Below, piece by piece: positions 1 through 6,149 of a DNA stretch of 6,149 nucleotides. Location: NCBI GenBank assembly GCA_947630885.1, contig CANRJI010000061.1, positions 1 through 6,149 of the forward strand. Direction: 5' to 3'. The position numbers and the translations under genes are program-made. The notes below the pieces were generated by a model, which ran no database searches, was not told the DNA's origin, and saw only the letters and a list, made by a program, of their open reading frames with translations. The stretch is from an uncultured Bacilli bacterium. Lineage in GTDB: Bacteria; Bacillota_I; Bacilli_A; RF39; UBA660. Positions within the stretch are counted from its first letter, which is position 1, and each line of letters opens with the position of its first letter.

Positions 1-31
1 ATAGTCTAATATTTTTATTTTATTTATTAAT

Positions 32-121
32 TTATAAGGACTTACAAGCCCCCCCCCAGATTAACTTATGGTTAACTTGGCATAAGAAAAAGTGATAACA
101 TATATTACTTACTTTAATCAC
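32..121 (-). CDS. Possible 5' end of a gene, interrupted at a G9 tract (29 codons as read)
   Basis: A GTG codon at 121-119 lies 9 nt after an AGGAG Shine-Dalgarno (135-131), which itself follows a good promoter (175-147). The frame encodes 29 residues beginning MIKVSNICYHFF and stops at TAA (34-32). It crosses nine consecutive G (57-49 on this strand). With eight or eleven G the same frame would continue with LVSPYKLINKIKILDY through the left edge of the window without a stop. The initiation signals suggest a real gene start, but the peptide matches nothing I recognise, and 16 open codons are weak evidence in such AT-rich DNA. It could be a phase-variable gene in its off state, a gene with a homopolymer sequencing error, a short leader peptide, or a chance frame. 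Confidence 0.25.
   Translation of the reverse strand: MIKVSNICYHFFLCQVNHKLIWGGACKSL
49..57. repeat. Homopolymer of nine C (nine G on the minus strand)
   Basis: Nine consecutive C on the plus strand stand out in a region that is otherwise mostly A and T. Tracts of this length are prone to slipped-strand mispairing. The tract lies inside the frame that starts at 121, about 64 nt after the GTG. Tracts placed near the 5' end of a coding frame are the classic arrangement of bacterial contingency loci. Confidence 0.9.
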
Positions 122-129
122 GTTATCAC
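92..129. repeat. 8-bp inverted repeat around the GTG start
   Basis: GTGATAAC at 92-99 and its exact complement GTTATCAC at 122-129 are separated by 22 nt. On the minus strand one arm lies between the AGGAG site and the GTG start, and the other falls at codons 8-10. It could be a protein-binding operator or an RNA hairpin with the start codon in its loop. An 8-bp arm in AT-rich DNA may also be chance. Confidence 0.45.
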
Positions 130-146
130 ACTCCTATCATGACTTA

Positions 147-175
147 ATTTTAGCATAAATTAAGACTAATTGCAA
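147..175 (-). promoter_or_regulatory. Sigma-A-type promoter, extended -10
   Basis: The -35 box is TTGCAA (175-170), followed by a 17-bp spacer and the -10 box TAAAAT (152-147), with TGC directly before it forming an extended -10. Transcription would start near 140, just upstream of the AGGAG site at 135-131. It lies right after the tRNA-Gln terminator, so it would begin a new unit running off the left edge. Confidence 0.6.
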
Positions 176-190
176 GAAGTTTTAAAGGCA

Positions 191-217
191 AATTAAAACC
201 CCACTTTATAAGTGAGG
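191..217 (-). terminator. Intrinsic terminator of tRNA-Gln
   Basis: On the minus strand CCTCACTT pairs with AAGTGGGG around the loop ATA (5 bp, one T/G wobble-type position, then two G-C pairs). The tract TTTTAATTT follows. It starts 12 nt after the CCA end of the tRNA, as expected for a single-gene tRNA unit. Confidence 0.7.
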
Positions 218-228
218 AATGATAATCA

Positions 229-303
229 TGGTTGCCTCAGCTAGATTCGAACTAGCGCATACCAGAGTCAGAGTCTGGGGCCTTACCGCTTGGCTATGAG
301 GCA
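229..303 (-). tRNA. tRNA-Gln (anticodon CUG)
   Basis: A complete cloverleaf can be folded by hand. The acceptor stem is TGCCTCA/TGAGGCA (7 bp, U1-A72 as is typical of tRNA-Gln), followed by T8 A9. The D arm is GCC-AAGCGGTAA-GGC with the GG pair in the loop. The anticodon stem is CCAGA/TCTGG with loop CTCTGAC, giving U33 and anticodon CTG, which reads CAG. The variable loop is TATGC and the T arm is GCTAG-TTCGAAT-CTAGC. The discriminator is A and the CCA end is encoded (231-229). The D-arm sequence is the familiar Gln/Glu type. It has its own promoter and terminator. Confidence 0.96.
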
Positions 304-314
304 ATCACGTTATA

Positions 315-343
315 ATTATAGCATTAACTTTAAAGATATTCAA
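315..343 (-). promoter_or_regulatory. Promoter of tRNA-Gln
   Basis: The -35 box is TTGAAT (343-338), with a 17-bp spacer and a perfect TATAAT -10 box (320-315) preceded by TGC (extended -10). The predicted start near 308 is only about 5 nt before the mature tRNA 5' end. It lies just downstream of the leuS terminator, so the tRNA is an independent unit. Confidence 0.85.
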
Positions 344-366
344 GTAGTTTCGATAGCATATCAAGA

Positions 367-395
367 AAAATAACTAGCATTACACTAGTTATTTT
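367..395 (-). terminator. Hairpin terminator overlapping the leuS stop codon
   Basis: On the minus strand AAAATAACTAG (395-385) pairs perfectly over 11 bp with CTAGTTATTTT (377-367) around a 7-nt loop. The T-rich 3' arm runs on into TCTTGA. The leuS stop TAA (391-389) lies inside the 5' arm. Only two of the 11 pairs are G-C, so the stem is weak. Because it is symmetrical in A and T it could work in both directions, but no gene approaches from the other side. Confidence 0.6.
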
Positions 396-3202
396 ATGAC
401 AATGTTAACAATTTTACCTGGGATAGTTATTATTTTAACTATTTCTTTATCAGTCGTCCATTTTTTAATAATATCAGAAGAAAGAGCCATTTTTTCAAGT
501 TCTTCTTTTGATATATCTTTGGAAATATTAACAGTATCTCTAACTTTTCCATTAACTTGAACAGCAATAACAACATTATCTTCAACTACTTTACTTTCAT
601 CATAAGTAGGCCATGACTCATAAGTAATTGTATTATTATGCCCTAACATTTCCCATAGTTCTTCCGCTAGATGAGGGCATAGAGGACTTAGAACTTTAAC
701 AAAACCTTCAGCGTACTCTTTAGGTAAACTTCCTTCTTTATACACAGCATTTACAAAAATCATCATTTGACTAATTGCCGTATTAAAGTTTAAAGTTTCA
801 TAATCTTCAGTAACTTTCTTTATTGTTTGATGATAAACTTTTTCAAGATTTTTATTGTCAGAGTCTGTTACTTTTTCTTCTTCAAAGATACGATATATTC
901 TATCAATAAACTTCTTAGAAGCATCGATACCAGCATTACTCCATGGTTTATCAGCTTCAAGTGGGCCCATAAACATTTCATATAATCTAAGAGCATCGGC
1001 GCCATGCGATTTGACAATATCACTAGGATTTACAACAAATTCAGGATATCTCTTACCCATCTTAATATTATTTTCTCCTAGTATCATACCTTGATGAACT
1101 AATTTTTTGAATGGTTCTTCAACTGGTGAAACACCTTTATCATATAAGAAATTACACCACATTCTCGAATATAATAAGTGTCCGACAGCATGTTCAGGGC
1201 CTCCGACATATAAGTCAACAGGAAGCCAATGTTTTAATAATTCTTTATCGGCAAGAACTTTATCATTATGGGGATCAATATATCGCATATAATACCAAGA
1301 AGAACCTGCTGCTCCAGGCATCGTCGACGTTTCACGTTCGCCTTTTACACCATCAATGGTAACATTTTTCCACTCTTTAGCATTATCTAGTGGAGCTTTG
1401 CCATGTTTACCACGATAATCATCCATTACAGGAAGGACAAGAGGTAAATCTTCGTCGGCAACTAATTTAATAGTTCCATCTTCCATGTGAATAACAGGCA
1501 CTGGTTCGCCCCAATATCTTTGTCTAGCAAAAATCCATTCTCTAATTTTATAGTTGACTTTGCTTTTACCAATCTTATGTTCTTCTAAATAAGAAATCAT
1601 TTTGTTAATAGCATCTTGTTTATTTAAGCCATTTAAAAATTCAGAATTGATATGTATGCCATCACTTTCCATGGCCATATCATTAAGAGCATACTCGAAA
1701 GTTTTTGAGTGTAGCGCATCTTTAACTTCTTCTAAGATTACTTTTTTTGATGCCCACTCGACAGCAAATGCTTCATCTTCATCTAACTTTTGCTTAAGTT
1801 TACTATTACTCTTAAGCTTAAAGAGTAAACCTGTAGCATCAATGTTAAAATATTTGTCTTTATTATAAGCATAATAATGATGATTAATTCTTGGAAGGAT
1901 GCGAACTAGTTCGATATCATCATAGCCTGTTTCTTCTTTTATTTCTCTTATTGCACATTCTAATGGTGATTCGCCATCTTTGATTGTTCCTCCAATAAAT
2001 AGTCTACCACCCTTTTTATGCCAATTAATTGTTAAATATTTATCGTTTTGTTCATCGTAAACAATAGCAACAATGGAGTTTTTCTTTTCTTCATTTTCGC
2101 GCGGCGCGCCTGTTACTTCTTCCAAAACTTGAATAATTGGAAGGTCAAACTTTTTAGCAAATTCGAAATCTCTTTGATCGTGAGCGGGTACTGCCATTAT
2201 GGCTCCATTAGCATAGGTGACAAGAACGTAATCACTAATCCAAATGGGAATTTTTTTATCATTTACAGGATTGATAGCATATGCACCTGTAAAGACACCA
2301 GTTTTATCTTTATCTAAGTTAGTTCTTTCAAGTTCAGACTTGCTTGCTGCAAGTTTGATATAATTTTGAACTTCATCAAGATTGTCTTTGGTAGTTATTT
2401 CCATAACTAATGGATGCTCTGGTGCAAGAACACAGTAAGTTGCTCCAAATAAAGTATCACATCTTGTCGTATAGACAGTAAACTCTTTATCAGTATCAGC
2501 AACTTTAAAGGTTACGTTAGCACCATAACTTTTACCGATCCAATTTCTTTGAATTTCTTTTGTCGATTCAGGCCAATCGAGATAATCTAAATTATTTAGA
2601 AGTCTTTCGGCGAATCTTGGCATATCCATCGACCACTGCTTCATGTTCTTGCGGACAACAGGATAGCCACCTCTTTCACTTTTACCATCGATTACTTCAT
2701 CGTTAGATAGAACGGTTCCAAGTTCTTCACACCAATTGACAGGCATATCGATATATTTAGCAACACCATCTTCATATAATCTTTTGAATATCCACTGTGT
2801 CCATTTATAATATGAAGGATCGGCAGTCGATATTTCTTTATCCCAATCGTAAGAAAAACCTAACTCTTTAAGTTGTGTTTTAAATACTTTAATATTTTCT
2901 TCGGTAAAGGTACCTGGATGATTTCCGGTTGTGACAGCATACTGCTCCGCGGGTAAACCAAAAGCATCCCAACCCATGGGATGAAGGACATTATATCCTT
3001 GCATTCTCTTCATTCTTGCCATAATATCAGTCGCAGTATATCCTTCAGGATGTCCAACGTGCAAACCTACTCCCGATGGATAAGGAAACATATCGAGAGC
3101 ATAGTATTTAGGTTTAGTAAAATCTCTTATATCTGTTTTAAACGTTTGATTTTTATCCCAATAATCTTGCCATTTCTTTTCTGTTTTACGAAAATTATAC
3201 AT
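389..3202 (-). CDS. leuS: Leucyl-tRNA synthetase with an inserted Nudix domain
   Basis: Cytosolic class I synthetase that charges tRNA-Leu with leucine using ATP. I chose the ATG at 3202 (937 residues), because AGAGAGG lies 8 nt upstream and the product then begins [15 protein letters not shown], as LeuRS proteins do; an ATG 11 codons earlier has no such support. Landmarks in this numbering: HVGH (HIGH motif) 48-51; editing-domain TTRCDT about 245-250 and AVPAHDQRD about 337-345, including the conserved Asp; Nudix insertion about 373-504; GSSWYYMRY about 633-641; KMGKR at 714-718 where KMSKS is usual; anticodon-binding region about 770-870; C-terminal domain with VQVNGKVR and an end KIVNIVIK like the Bacillus enzyme. 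Bacillus LeuRS is about 804 residues, so the excess is close to one Nudix domain. The core appears intact and functional. The start overlaps the stop of the upstream membrane-protein gene. No T-box leader is visible. Confidence 0.97.
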   Translation of the reverse strand: MYNFRKTEKKWQDYWDKNQTFKTDIRDFTKPKYYALDMFPYPSGVGLHVGHPEGYTATDIMARMKRMQGYNVLHPMGWDAFGLPAEQYAVTTGNHPGTFTEENIKVFKTQLKELGFSYDWDKEISTADPSYYKWTQWIFKRLYEDGVAKYIDMPVNWCEELGTVLSNDEVIDGKSERGGYPVVRKNMKQWSMDMPRFAERLLNNLDYLDWPESTKEIQRNWIGKSYGANVTFKVADTDKEFTVYTTRCDTLFGATYCVLAPEHPLVMEITTKDNLDEVQNYIKLAASKSELERTNLDKDKTGVFTGAYAINPVNDKKIPIWISDYVLVTYANGAIMAVPAHDQRDFEFAKKFDLPIIQVLEEVTGAPRENEEKKNSIVAIVYDEQNDKYLTINWHKKGGRLFIGGTIKDGESPLECAIREIKEETGYDDIELVRILPRINHHYYAYNKDKYFNIDATGLLFKLKSNSKLKQKLDEDEAFAVEWASKKVILEEVKDALHSKTFEYALNDMAMESDGIHINSEFLNGLNKQDAINKMISYLEEHKIGKSKVNYKIREWIFARQRYWGEPVPVIHMEDGTIKLVADEDLPLVLPVMDDYRGKHGKAPLDNAKEWKNVTIDGVKGERETSTMPGAAGSSWYYMRYIDPHNDKVLADKELLKHWLPVDLYVGGPEHAVGHLLYSRMWCNFLYDKGVSPVEEPFKKLVHQGMILGENNIKMGKRYPEFVVNPSDIVKSHGADALRLYEMFMGPLEADKPWSNAGIDASKKFIDRIYRIFEEEKVTDSDNKNLEKVYHQTIKKVTEDYETLNFNTAISQMMIFVNAVYKEGSLPKEYAEGFVKVLSPLCPHLAEELWEMLGHNNTITYESWPTYDESKVVEDNVVIAVQVNGKVRDTVNISKDISKEELEKMALSSDIIKKWTTDKEIVKIITIPGKIVNIVIK
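1691..2086 (-). other. Nudix hydrolase domain inserted in LeuRS
   Basis: LeuRS residues about 373-504. The Nudix box G-x5-E-x7-REUxEExGU is met exactly at residues 405-427 (bases 1990-1922): GTIKDGE, seven residues, REIKEETGY. All metal-binding and catalytic glutamates are present, so hydrolysis of a nucleoside diphosphate linked to another group is expected. Before it are the strands [10 protein letters not shown] and KYLTINW; after it come [24 protein letters not shown] and a tail containing [10 protein letters not shown] and DALHS. The insertion follows [11 protein letters not shown], and LeuRS resumes at [18 protein letters not shown], so it replaces a short loop after the editing motifs without breaking them. 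I recall a similar insertion in LeuRS of some Candidate Phyla Radiation bacteria but cannot check this. Substrate unknown. Confidence 0.93.
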
Positions 3203-3551
3203 TTTTTTTGCCTCTCTTCTGATAGATACGTCCAATTATTCCATAACTAATAATTATTAATAAAACAATAATTACAATACCTAAAAGTAATTGCCATACC
3301 CAAAAACTAAGTAAATTAGTCACAATTATATAGGTAATAGAAATAATAAACGTATTAATAAAAGCTGTTAAATAAATAAATTTTTTGTAATTAATTTTTT
3401 TTTGATCAAGTCCATAGACACTAACTAAATAATAAAATTCGACAGGAACTTTATTTTTGTTATATTTAGTTTTTTTCCATACAAAGATAAAAAAGTACAG
3501 TACGAAAACTAAAGCATAAGCAATAACAAATTCTAATAAAATTTCTTTCAT
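3195..3551 (-). CDS. Small three-helix membrane protein of unknown function
   Basis: 118 residues, not recognised. Three hydrophobic segments are visible: about 6-25, 58-78 and 82-107. A polar, Lys-rich stretch lies between the first two (26-57, with [17 protein letters not shown] and [10 protein letters not shown]) and a basic tail, [11 protein letters not shown], follows the third. The positive-inside rule puts the N terminus outside and the Lys-rich segment and C terminus in the cytoplasm. There is no cleavable signal peptide. GGAGG (3562-3558) lies 6 nt before the ATG, and a promoter at 3603-3575 gives a leader of about 17 nt. The stop overlaps the leuS start (shared ATGTATAA, 8 nt), which suggests translational coupling. 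No catalytic motif is visible. The coupling says the two are expressed together, not that they share a function. Confidence 0.85.
   Translation of the reverse strand: MKEILLEFVIAYALVFVLYFFIFVWKKTKYNKNKVPVEFYYLVSVYGLDQKKINYKKFIYLTAFINTFIISITYIIVTNLLSFWVWQLLLGIVIIVLLIIISYGIIGRIYQKRGKKNV
3211..3217 (-). promoter_or_regulatory. leuS ribosome-binding site that fixes the start
   Basis: AGAGAGG, followed by C and seven A (8 nt) before the ATG at 3202. It lies inside the last codons of the 118-residue gene. It favours the 937-residue form over an in-frame ATG at 3235. Confidence 0.8.
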
Positions 3552-3574
3552 AGTTAGCCTCCATGTGATTATTT

Positions 3575-3603
3575 ATTATACTAAATTTTTTCAATGTATT
3601 CAA
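3575..3603 (-). promoter_or_regulatory. Promoter of the membrane protein-leuS unit
   Basis: The -35 box is TTGAAT (3603-3598), with a 17-bp spacer and a perfect TATAAT (3580-3575). Both hexamers and the spacing equal those of the tRNA-Gln promoter. The spacer ends with the TAG stop codon of the GH31 gene, so the promoter lies across the gene boundary. Transcription would begin near 3568, shortly before the GGAGG of the next gene. leuS can therefore be expressed independently of the GH31 gene. Confidence 0.75.
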
Positions 3604-5917
3604 GCAAATTAATAAATATTTTAATATATTTACTATCGAGCCCTTTTCTCTTTAATTTTCGAATTTGAATTCTCTTTTTTCGAACTTCTAAATCACTAAA
3701 TAATATGTCATCTAGTTTTTGCTTTAAGTTCGTATTAATTTGTAAATCATACAAAATATCTTTAATTTCTTCGTTGATAAAGGTAACTGTGCTGACAAAA
3801 ATATCATTACCTTTGATATTAATATCAATATCTCTTCCAATTACGGCATTATCAAATTTAACAAGAAAATCATCTTTTTCATATGAAGATGTCCAATTTA
3901 ACATTTTATCACTAATATTTACTTCCGTAATATTTCGCGTATTTTTAAATCTAATGATGTAGTTCCTTCGATTTAAAAGATTTTTACCATCTAATCTTTT
4001 GATACTGAACGTATAATTATTTTCTTCATAAGCAAAACTAAACTTAGTCTGCATATATAAACCTTTTTGATAATTATTACTTATGCCATCATCTTCATAC
4101 AAAATATATTCGCCATTATCTAAAGGATAAACGGCAATTTCCAAGGTTGTCGGAATATCTTCTTTGATATTTACACTCATTGGAATAATGGCTCCAGCTT
4201 TAACAAAAACAGGATAGTCTTCATCACGATAAAAGTTACTATATGATTTATTACCATTATATTTTTTACCTTGAAGGAAATCAAACCAAATACCATTTGG
4301 TACATATACTTTTTTCATTACCCTATTAATAATGGGATTTTTTCTTTCGGTAATTGGTGCAACAAAAAAGCTATTACCGAAAAAGTATTGATTTTTATAA
4401 AGTGGTTCATCCATAATTTTAGGATAATCATAATAAAATGGTTTAATAATTCCATGTCCTGTTTTGTGATAATTATAACTTTCACTATATAAATAAGGAA
4501 TTAGTTTATATCGCAAATTGATATAGAAAACAATATGATTTTTAATAATGGAATTCCATTTCCAAGGCTCTCTTTTATAGTATTCGCCTCCCTCACTGGC
4601 CAGCAAAAAGATTGGCGAAAAACAAGCAAACTGAATATATCTTAAATATAGTTCATCTTCTTCGATACCACCCTCATATCCTCCAATTGGATGAGCGATA
4701 AAAGAGACACCGATATTATATCCTTGTAAATTGTATCTAGGAAGTAAATTTAAAGTAGTCCAATTAACTTTTGTTTTACCACTCCATATGATAGGATATC
4801 TGTGACTAGCAATACCTGAATTACGTGATATGACTAAACTTCGTTCATTTCTTATTTCTCTCTTACCGGAATGATAATGATTAAATTTCCACAAAGTAAT
4901 CTTATCGAGAGGATTATTGTAATCGATACTGAAAAGACGAACACCCATATTTTCTAAATTATTAATAAATAAGTTAATATATAGTCCTATTTTCTCATTA
5001 GAAAAAGGAATAAAACTAAATTTTTCGGGATTGATATAATTTCGTAAAACATTATATTCATTGCTTCCTTTTACAACTTCTAATTTAGGATTAATTGTTA
5101 CACCTAATTTGATATTTAAACTATTTAAATAGTCACTTACCATTTTTAAATTAATTGAAGGAAGATAATTATTTTGTTTATCATGCCAATAATCACCCAT
5201 CATAAAAACAGAAATAGGAATATTTTCACTATTGAATTTATTGATAAGATAGGCAATTTGTTGTTCATTATAATTATCATTTTTATACCACCATGCTCCA
5301 AGAGCGTATCTTGGAATCATATTTGGATAACCAGTTAATGTAAAATAGTCCGCTAAGCATCCTTCAAAATCTTTACCATACATAAAAAGATATAAATCTT
5401 TACTTCCAGCAGGTCTTGGAACAAAGTTATCATTAGTATCAAGCACTAAACTGTTACTATCATCTAAAACACAAAAACCATCTAGGGAATAAAGTCCTCT
5501 ATCTAAAATAATTTTATCTTTAATGCTATCAATTGAATAATTGATACTTCGCATATTTCTTACTTCTGGGTTATTCATTTGCCATTCTTTATCGGTACCA
5601 TTAAGAACAGCTTTAAGGTTACTGCCTAAAGTTCCTGATTTAAGTTCAGCATCTTTGACATAAGTTAAAGTAAAGACGCCCGTGTCGATTTGAATAAGGG
5701 TTTCACTTTCGGTAATAGCATACTGAACTTTAGGAAAAGCTCTATTTATTATTTTAGAAGTGGGCCGATCTTCAAATACACCACTTGCACTATATTCAAG
5801 TCTAATAAGTCTTGGAGATAATACGGTAAATCGATACTTTTTACCAACAATATAAGCATCTTTATCGCTAATAAGTTTATCTTTACTTTCTATATAGTAA
5901 TTAGATATATTAGCCAT
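3581..5917 (-). CDS. Glycoside hydrolase family 31 protein, probable pseudoenzyme
   Basis: 778 residues with no signal peptide, so probably cytosolic. Family 31 enzymes are alpha-glucosidases, alpha-xylosidases and relatives with a retaining Asp/Asp mechanism. An N-terminal beta-sandwich (about 20-195) is followed by the barrel (about 196-520; IPRYALGAWWYKND at 201-214). Next come C-terminal beta domains (PVFVKAGAIIP at 569-579, ILYEDDG at 605-611) and a Lys/Arg-rich helical tail (about 715-778). SIDYNNP holds the likely nucleophile Asp332, and the substrate-loop signature SR...SHRYP is kept at 364-375. However, the acid/base position in the usual SGDT is Lys381 (WSGKT), HDIGG is HPIGG (Pro410), the usual DMDWH is GDYWH (241-245), and the usual RLHSS is FLLASEG. 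The frame is intact, so the protein seems maintained but is probably not an ordinary hydrolase. AGGAGG lies 9 nt before the ATG. The gene follows the partial gene by 40 bp, probably as one transcript. Confidence 0.9.
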   Translation of the reverse strand: MANISNYYIESKDKLISDKDAYIVGKKYRFTVLSPRLIRLEYSASGVFEDRPTSKIINRAFPKVQYAITESETLIQIDTGVFTLTYVKDAELKSGTLGSNLKAVLNGTDKEWQMNNPEVRNMRSINYSIDSIKDKIILDRGLYSLDGFCVLDDSNSLVLDTNDNFVPRPAGSKDLYLFMYGKDFEGCLADYFTLTGYPNMIPRYALGAWWYKNDNYNEQQIAYLINKFNSENIPISVFMMGDYWHDKQNNYLPSINLKMVSDYLNSLNIKLGVTINPKLEVVKGSNEYNVLRNYINPEKFSFIPFSNEKIGLYINLFINNLENMGVRLFSIDYNNPLDKITLWKFNHYHSGKREIRNERSLVISRNSGIASHRYPIIWSGKTKVNWTTLNLLPRYNLQGYNIGVSFIAHPIGGYEGGIEEDELYLRYIQFACFSPIFLLASEGGEYYKREPWKWNSIIKNHIVFYINLRYKLIPYLYSESYNYHKTGHGIIKPFYYDYPKIMDEPLYKNQYFFGNSFFVAPITERKNPIINRVMKKVYVPNGIWFDFLQGKKYNGNKSYSNFYRDEDYPVFVKAGAIIPMSVNIKEDIPTTLEIAVYPLDNGEYILYEDDGISNNYQKGLYMQTKFSFAYEENNYTFSIKRLDGKNLLNRRNYIIRFKNTRNITEVNISDKMLNWTSSYEKDDFLVKFDNAVIGRDIDINIKGNDIFVSTVTFINEEIKDILYDLQINTNLKQKLDDILFSDLEVRKKRIQIRKLKRKGLDSKYIKIFINLLEYIEKI

Positions 5918-5957
5918 AATGTATTACCTCCTTTTTTCTTCTTTTTTATTATTCTTT

Positions 5958-6149
5958 TTATTTGATCTCTTTCATTGTTGCTTCGCATCTAATTGTAAGC
6001 GATAATGGTTCATTACTCATTTCATAAGGAATTTCTTCACTTTCATCAAGCCAAATATACAGTGTGAATAACTCTTTTGTCTGAGCAAGGGGGATATTTT
6101 TGGCAAGAAGAAGAGAACTTCCAGACGTGCTTCCGTTTAGTCCTCCTTC
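5958..6149 (-). CDS. 3' end of an unidentified gene, cut by the window edge
   Basis: The last 63 residues are visible, in frame from the first base, ending at TAA (5960-5958). The fragment contains a Gly/Ser-rich start (EGGLNGSTSGSSLLLAKN), then LFTLYIWLDESEEIP and the ending LTIRCEATMKEIK. The alternation of polar and hydrophobic residues suggests beta strands. YIWLDE near the C terminus resembles the last strands of small secreted beta-sandwich proteins of Firmicutes, including the TasA/camelysin kind processed by SipW. That is an impression, not an assignment. The stop is 40 bp before the GH31 ATG with no promoter or terminator seen between, so the two are probably co-transcribed. Confidence 0.75.
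   Translation of the reverse strand, partial: EGGLNGSTSGSSLLLAKNIPLAQTKELFTLYIWLDESEEIPYEMSNEPLSLTIRCEATMKEIK

Noticed and set aside
65..86. Hairpin CTTATG/CATAAG as a terminator on the left edge
   Set aside because: It is only 6 bp with a 10-nt loop and is followed on the minus strand by G-rich, not T-rich, sequence.
855..2317. Several plus-strand open frames of 60-90 codons across the leuS region
   Set aside because: They lie antisense to conserved LeuRS sequence, have low-complexity products and no convincing ribosome sites. They are shadows of leuS.
3203..3235. Extended leuS start at the ATG at 3235 (11 extra residues)
   Set aside because: The extra residues have no counterpart in the family, while the ATG at 3202 has a well-spaced AGAGAGG.
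3552..3580. Possible terminator between the GH31 gene and the membrane-protein gene
   Set aside because: The 29-nt gap holds no stem-loop with a T tract, only the promoter -10 box and the ribosome site.
2981..4492. Plus-strand open frames opposite the leuS start (2981-3250) and the GH31 gene (3705-3962, 4271-4492)
   Set aside because: They are opposite well-supported genes and show no recognisable domain or initiation signal.
5918..5957. Promoter for the GH31 gene in the purine-rich gap upstream
   Set aside because: AATAAT-like sequences are present, but no -35 box lies at proper distance. The run of A and G is better read as a leader for the AGGAGG site.

Overview
The window is low-GC DNA whose four definite genes and tRNA all lie on the minus strand. 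It looks like the low-GC Firmicutes/Mollicutes-related Bacilli. Signs of this are purine-rich Shine-Dalgarno sites, sigma-A-type promoters with 17-bp spacers, a tRNA with encoded CCA, a Bacillus-type leucyl-tRNA synthetase core, and Trp encoded by TGG where I checked, so no TGA-Trp recoding was seen. A gut or host-associated uncultured lineage is a guess from style, not shown by the sequence.

Read in the direction of transcription (right to left): the window opens inside the 3' end of an unidentified gene (63 residues visible, 6149-5958). After 40 bp comes a 778-residue glycoside hydrolase family 31 (GH31) protein (5917-3581) that keeps the fold and the nucleophile Asp but has lost several other catalytic-site residues. 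A good promoter (TTGAAT-17-TATAAT) overlaps its 3' end. It can drive a 118-residue, three-helix membrane protein (3551-3195), whose stop overlaps the start of leuS by 8 nt. LeuS (3202-389) is 937 residues, about 130 more than usual, because a complete Nudix hydrolase domain sits just after the editing-site motifs. A hairpin overlapping the leuS stop codon probably ends that transcript.

Next comes an independent tRNA-Gln(CUG) gene (303-229) with its own strong promoter (343-315) and terminator (217-191). Left of it, another promoter (175-147), an AGGAG site and a GTG codon (121) appear to start a further minus-strand gene. As read, that frame stops after 29 codons. It contains a run of nine G, and the loss of one G would open it to the edge of the window: either a phase-variable gene or a homopolymer sequencing error.

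The main interest is the Nudix-LeuRS fusion (possibly acting on a dinucleoside polyphosphate made by the synthetase), then the probable GH31 pseudoenzyme, then the G9 tract. No CRISPR array, insertion sequence or phage gene is visible.
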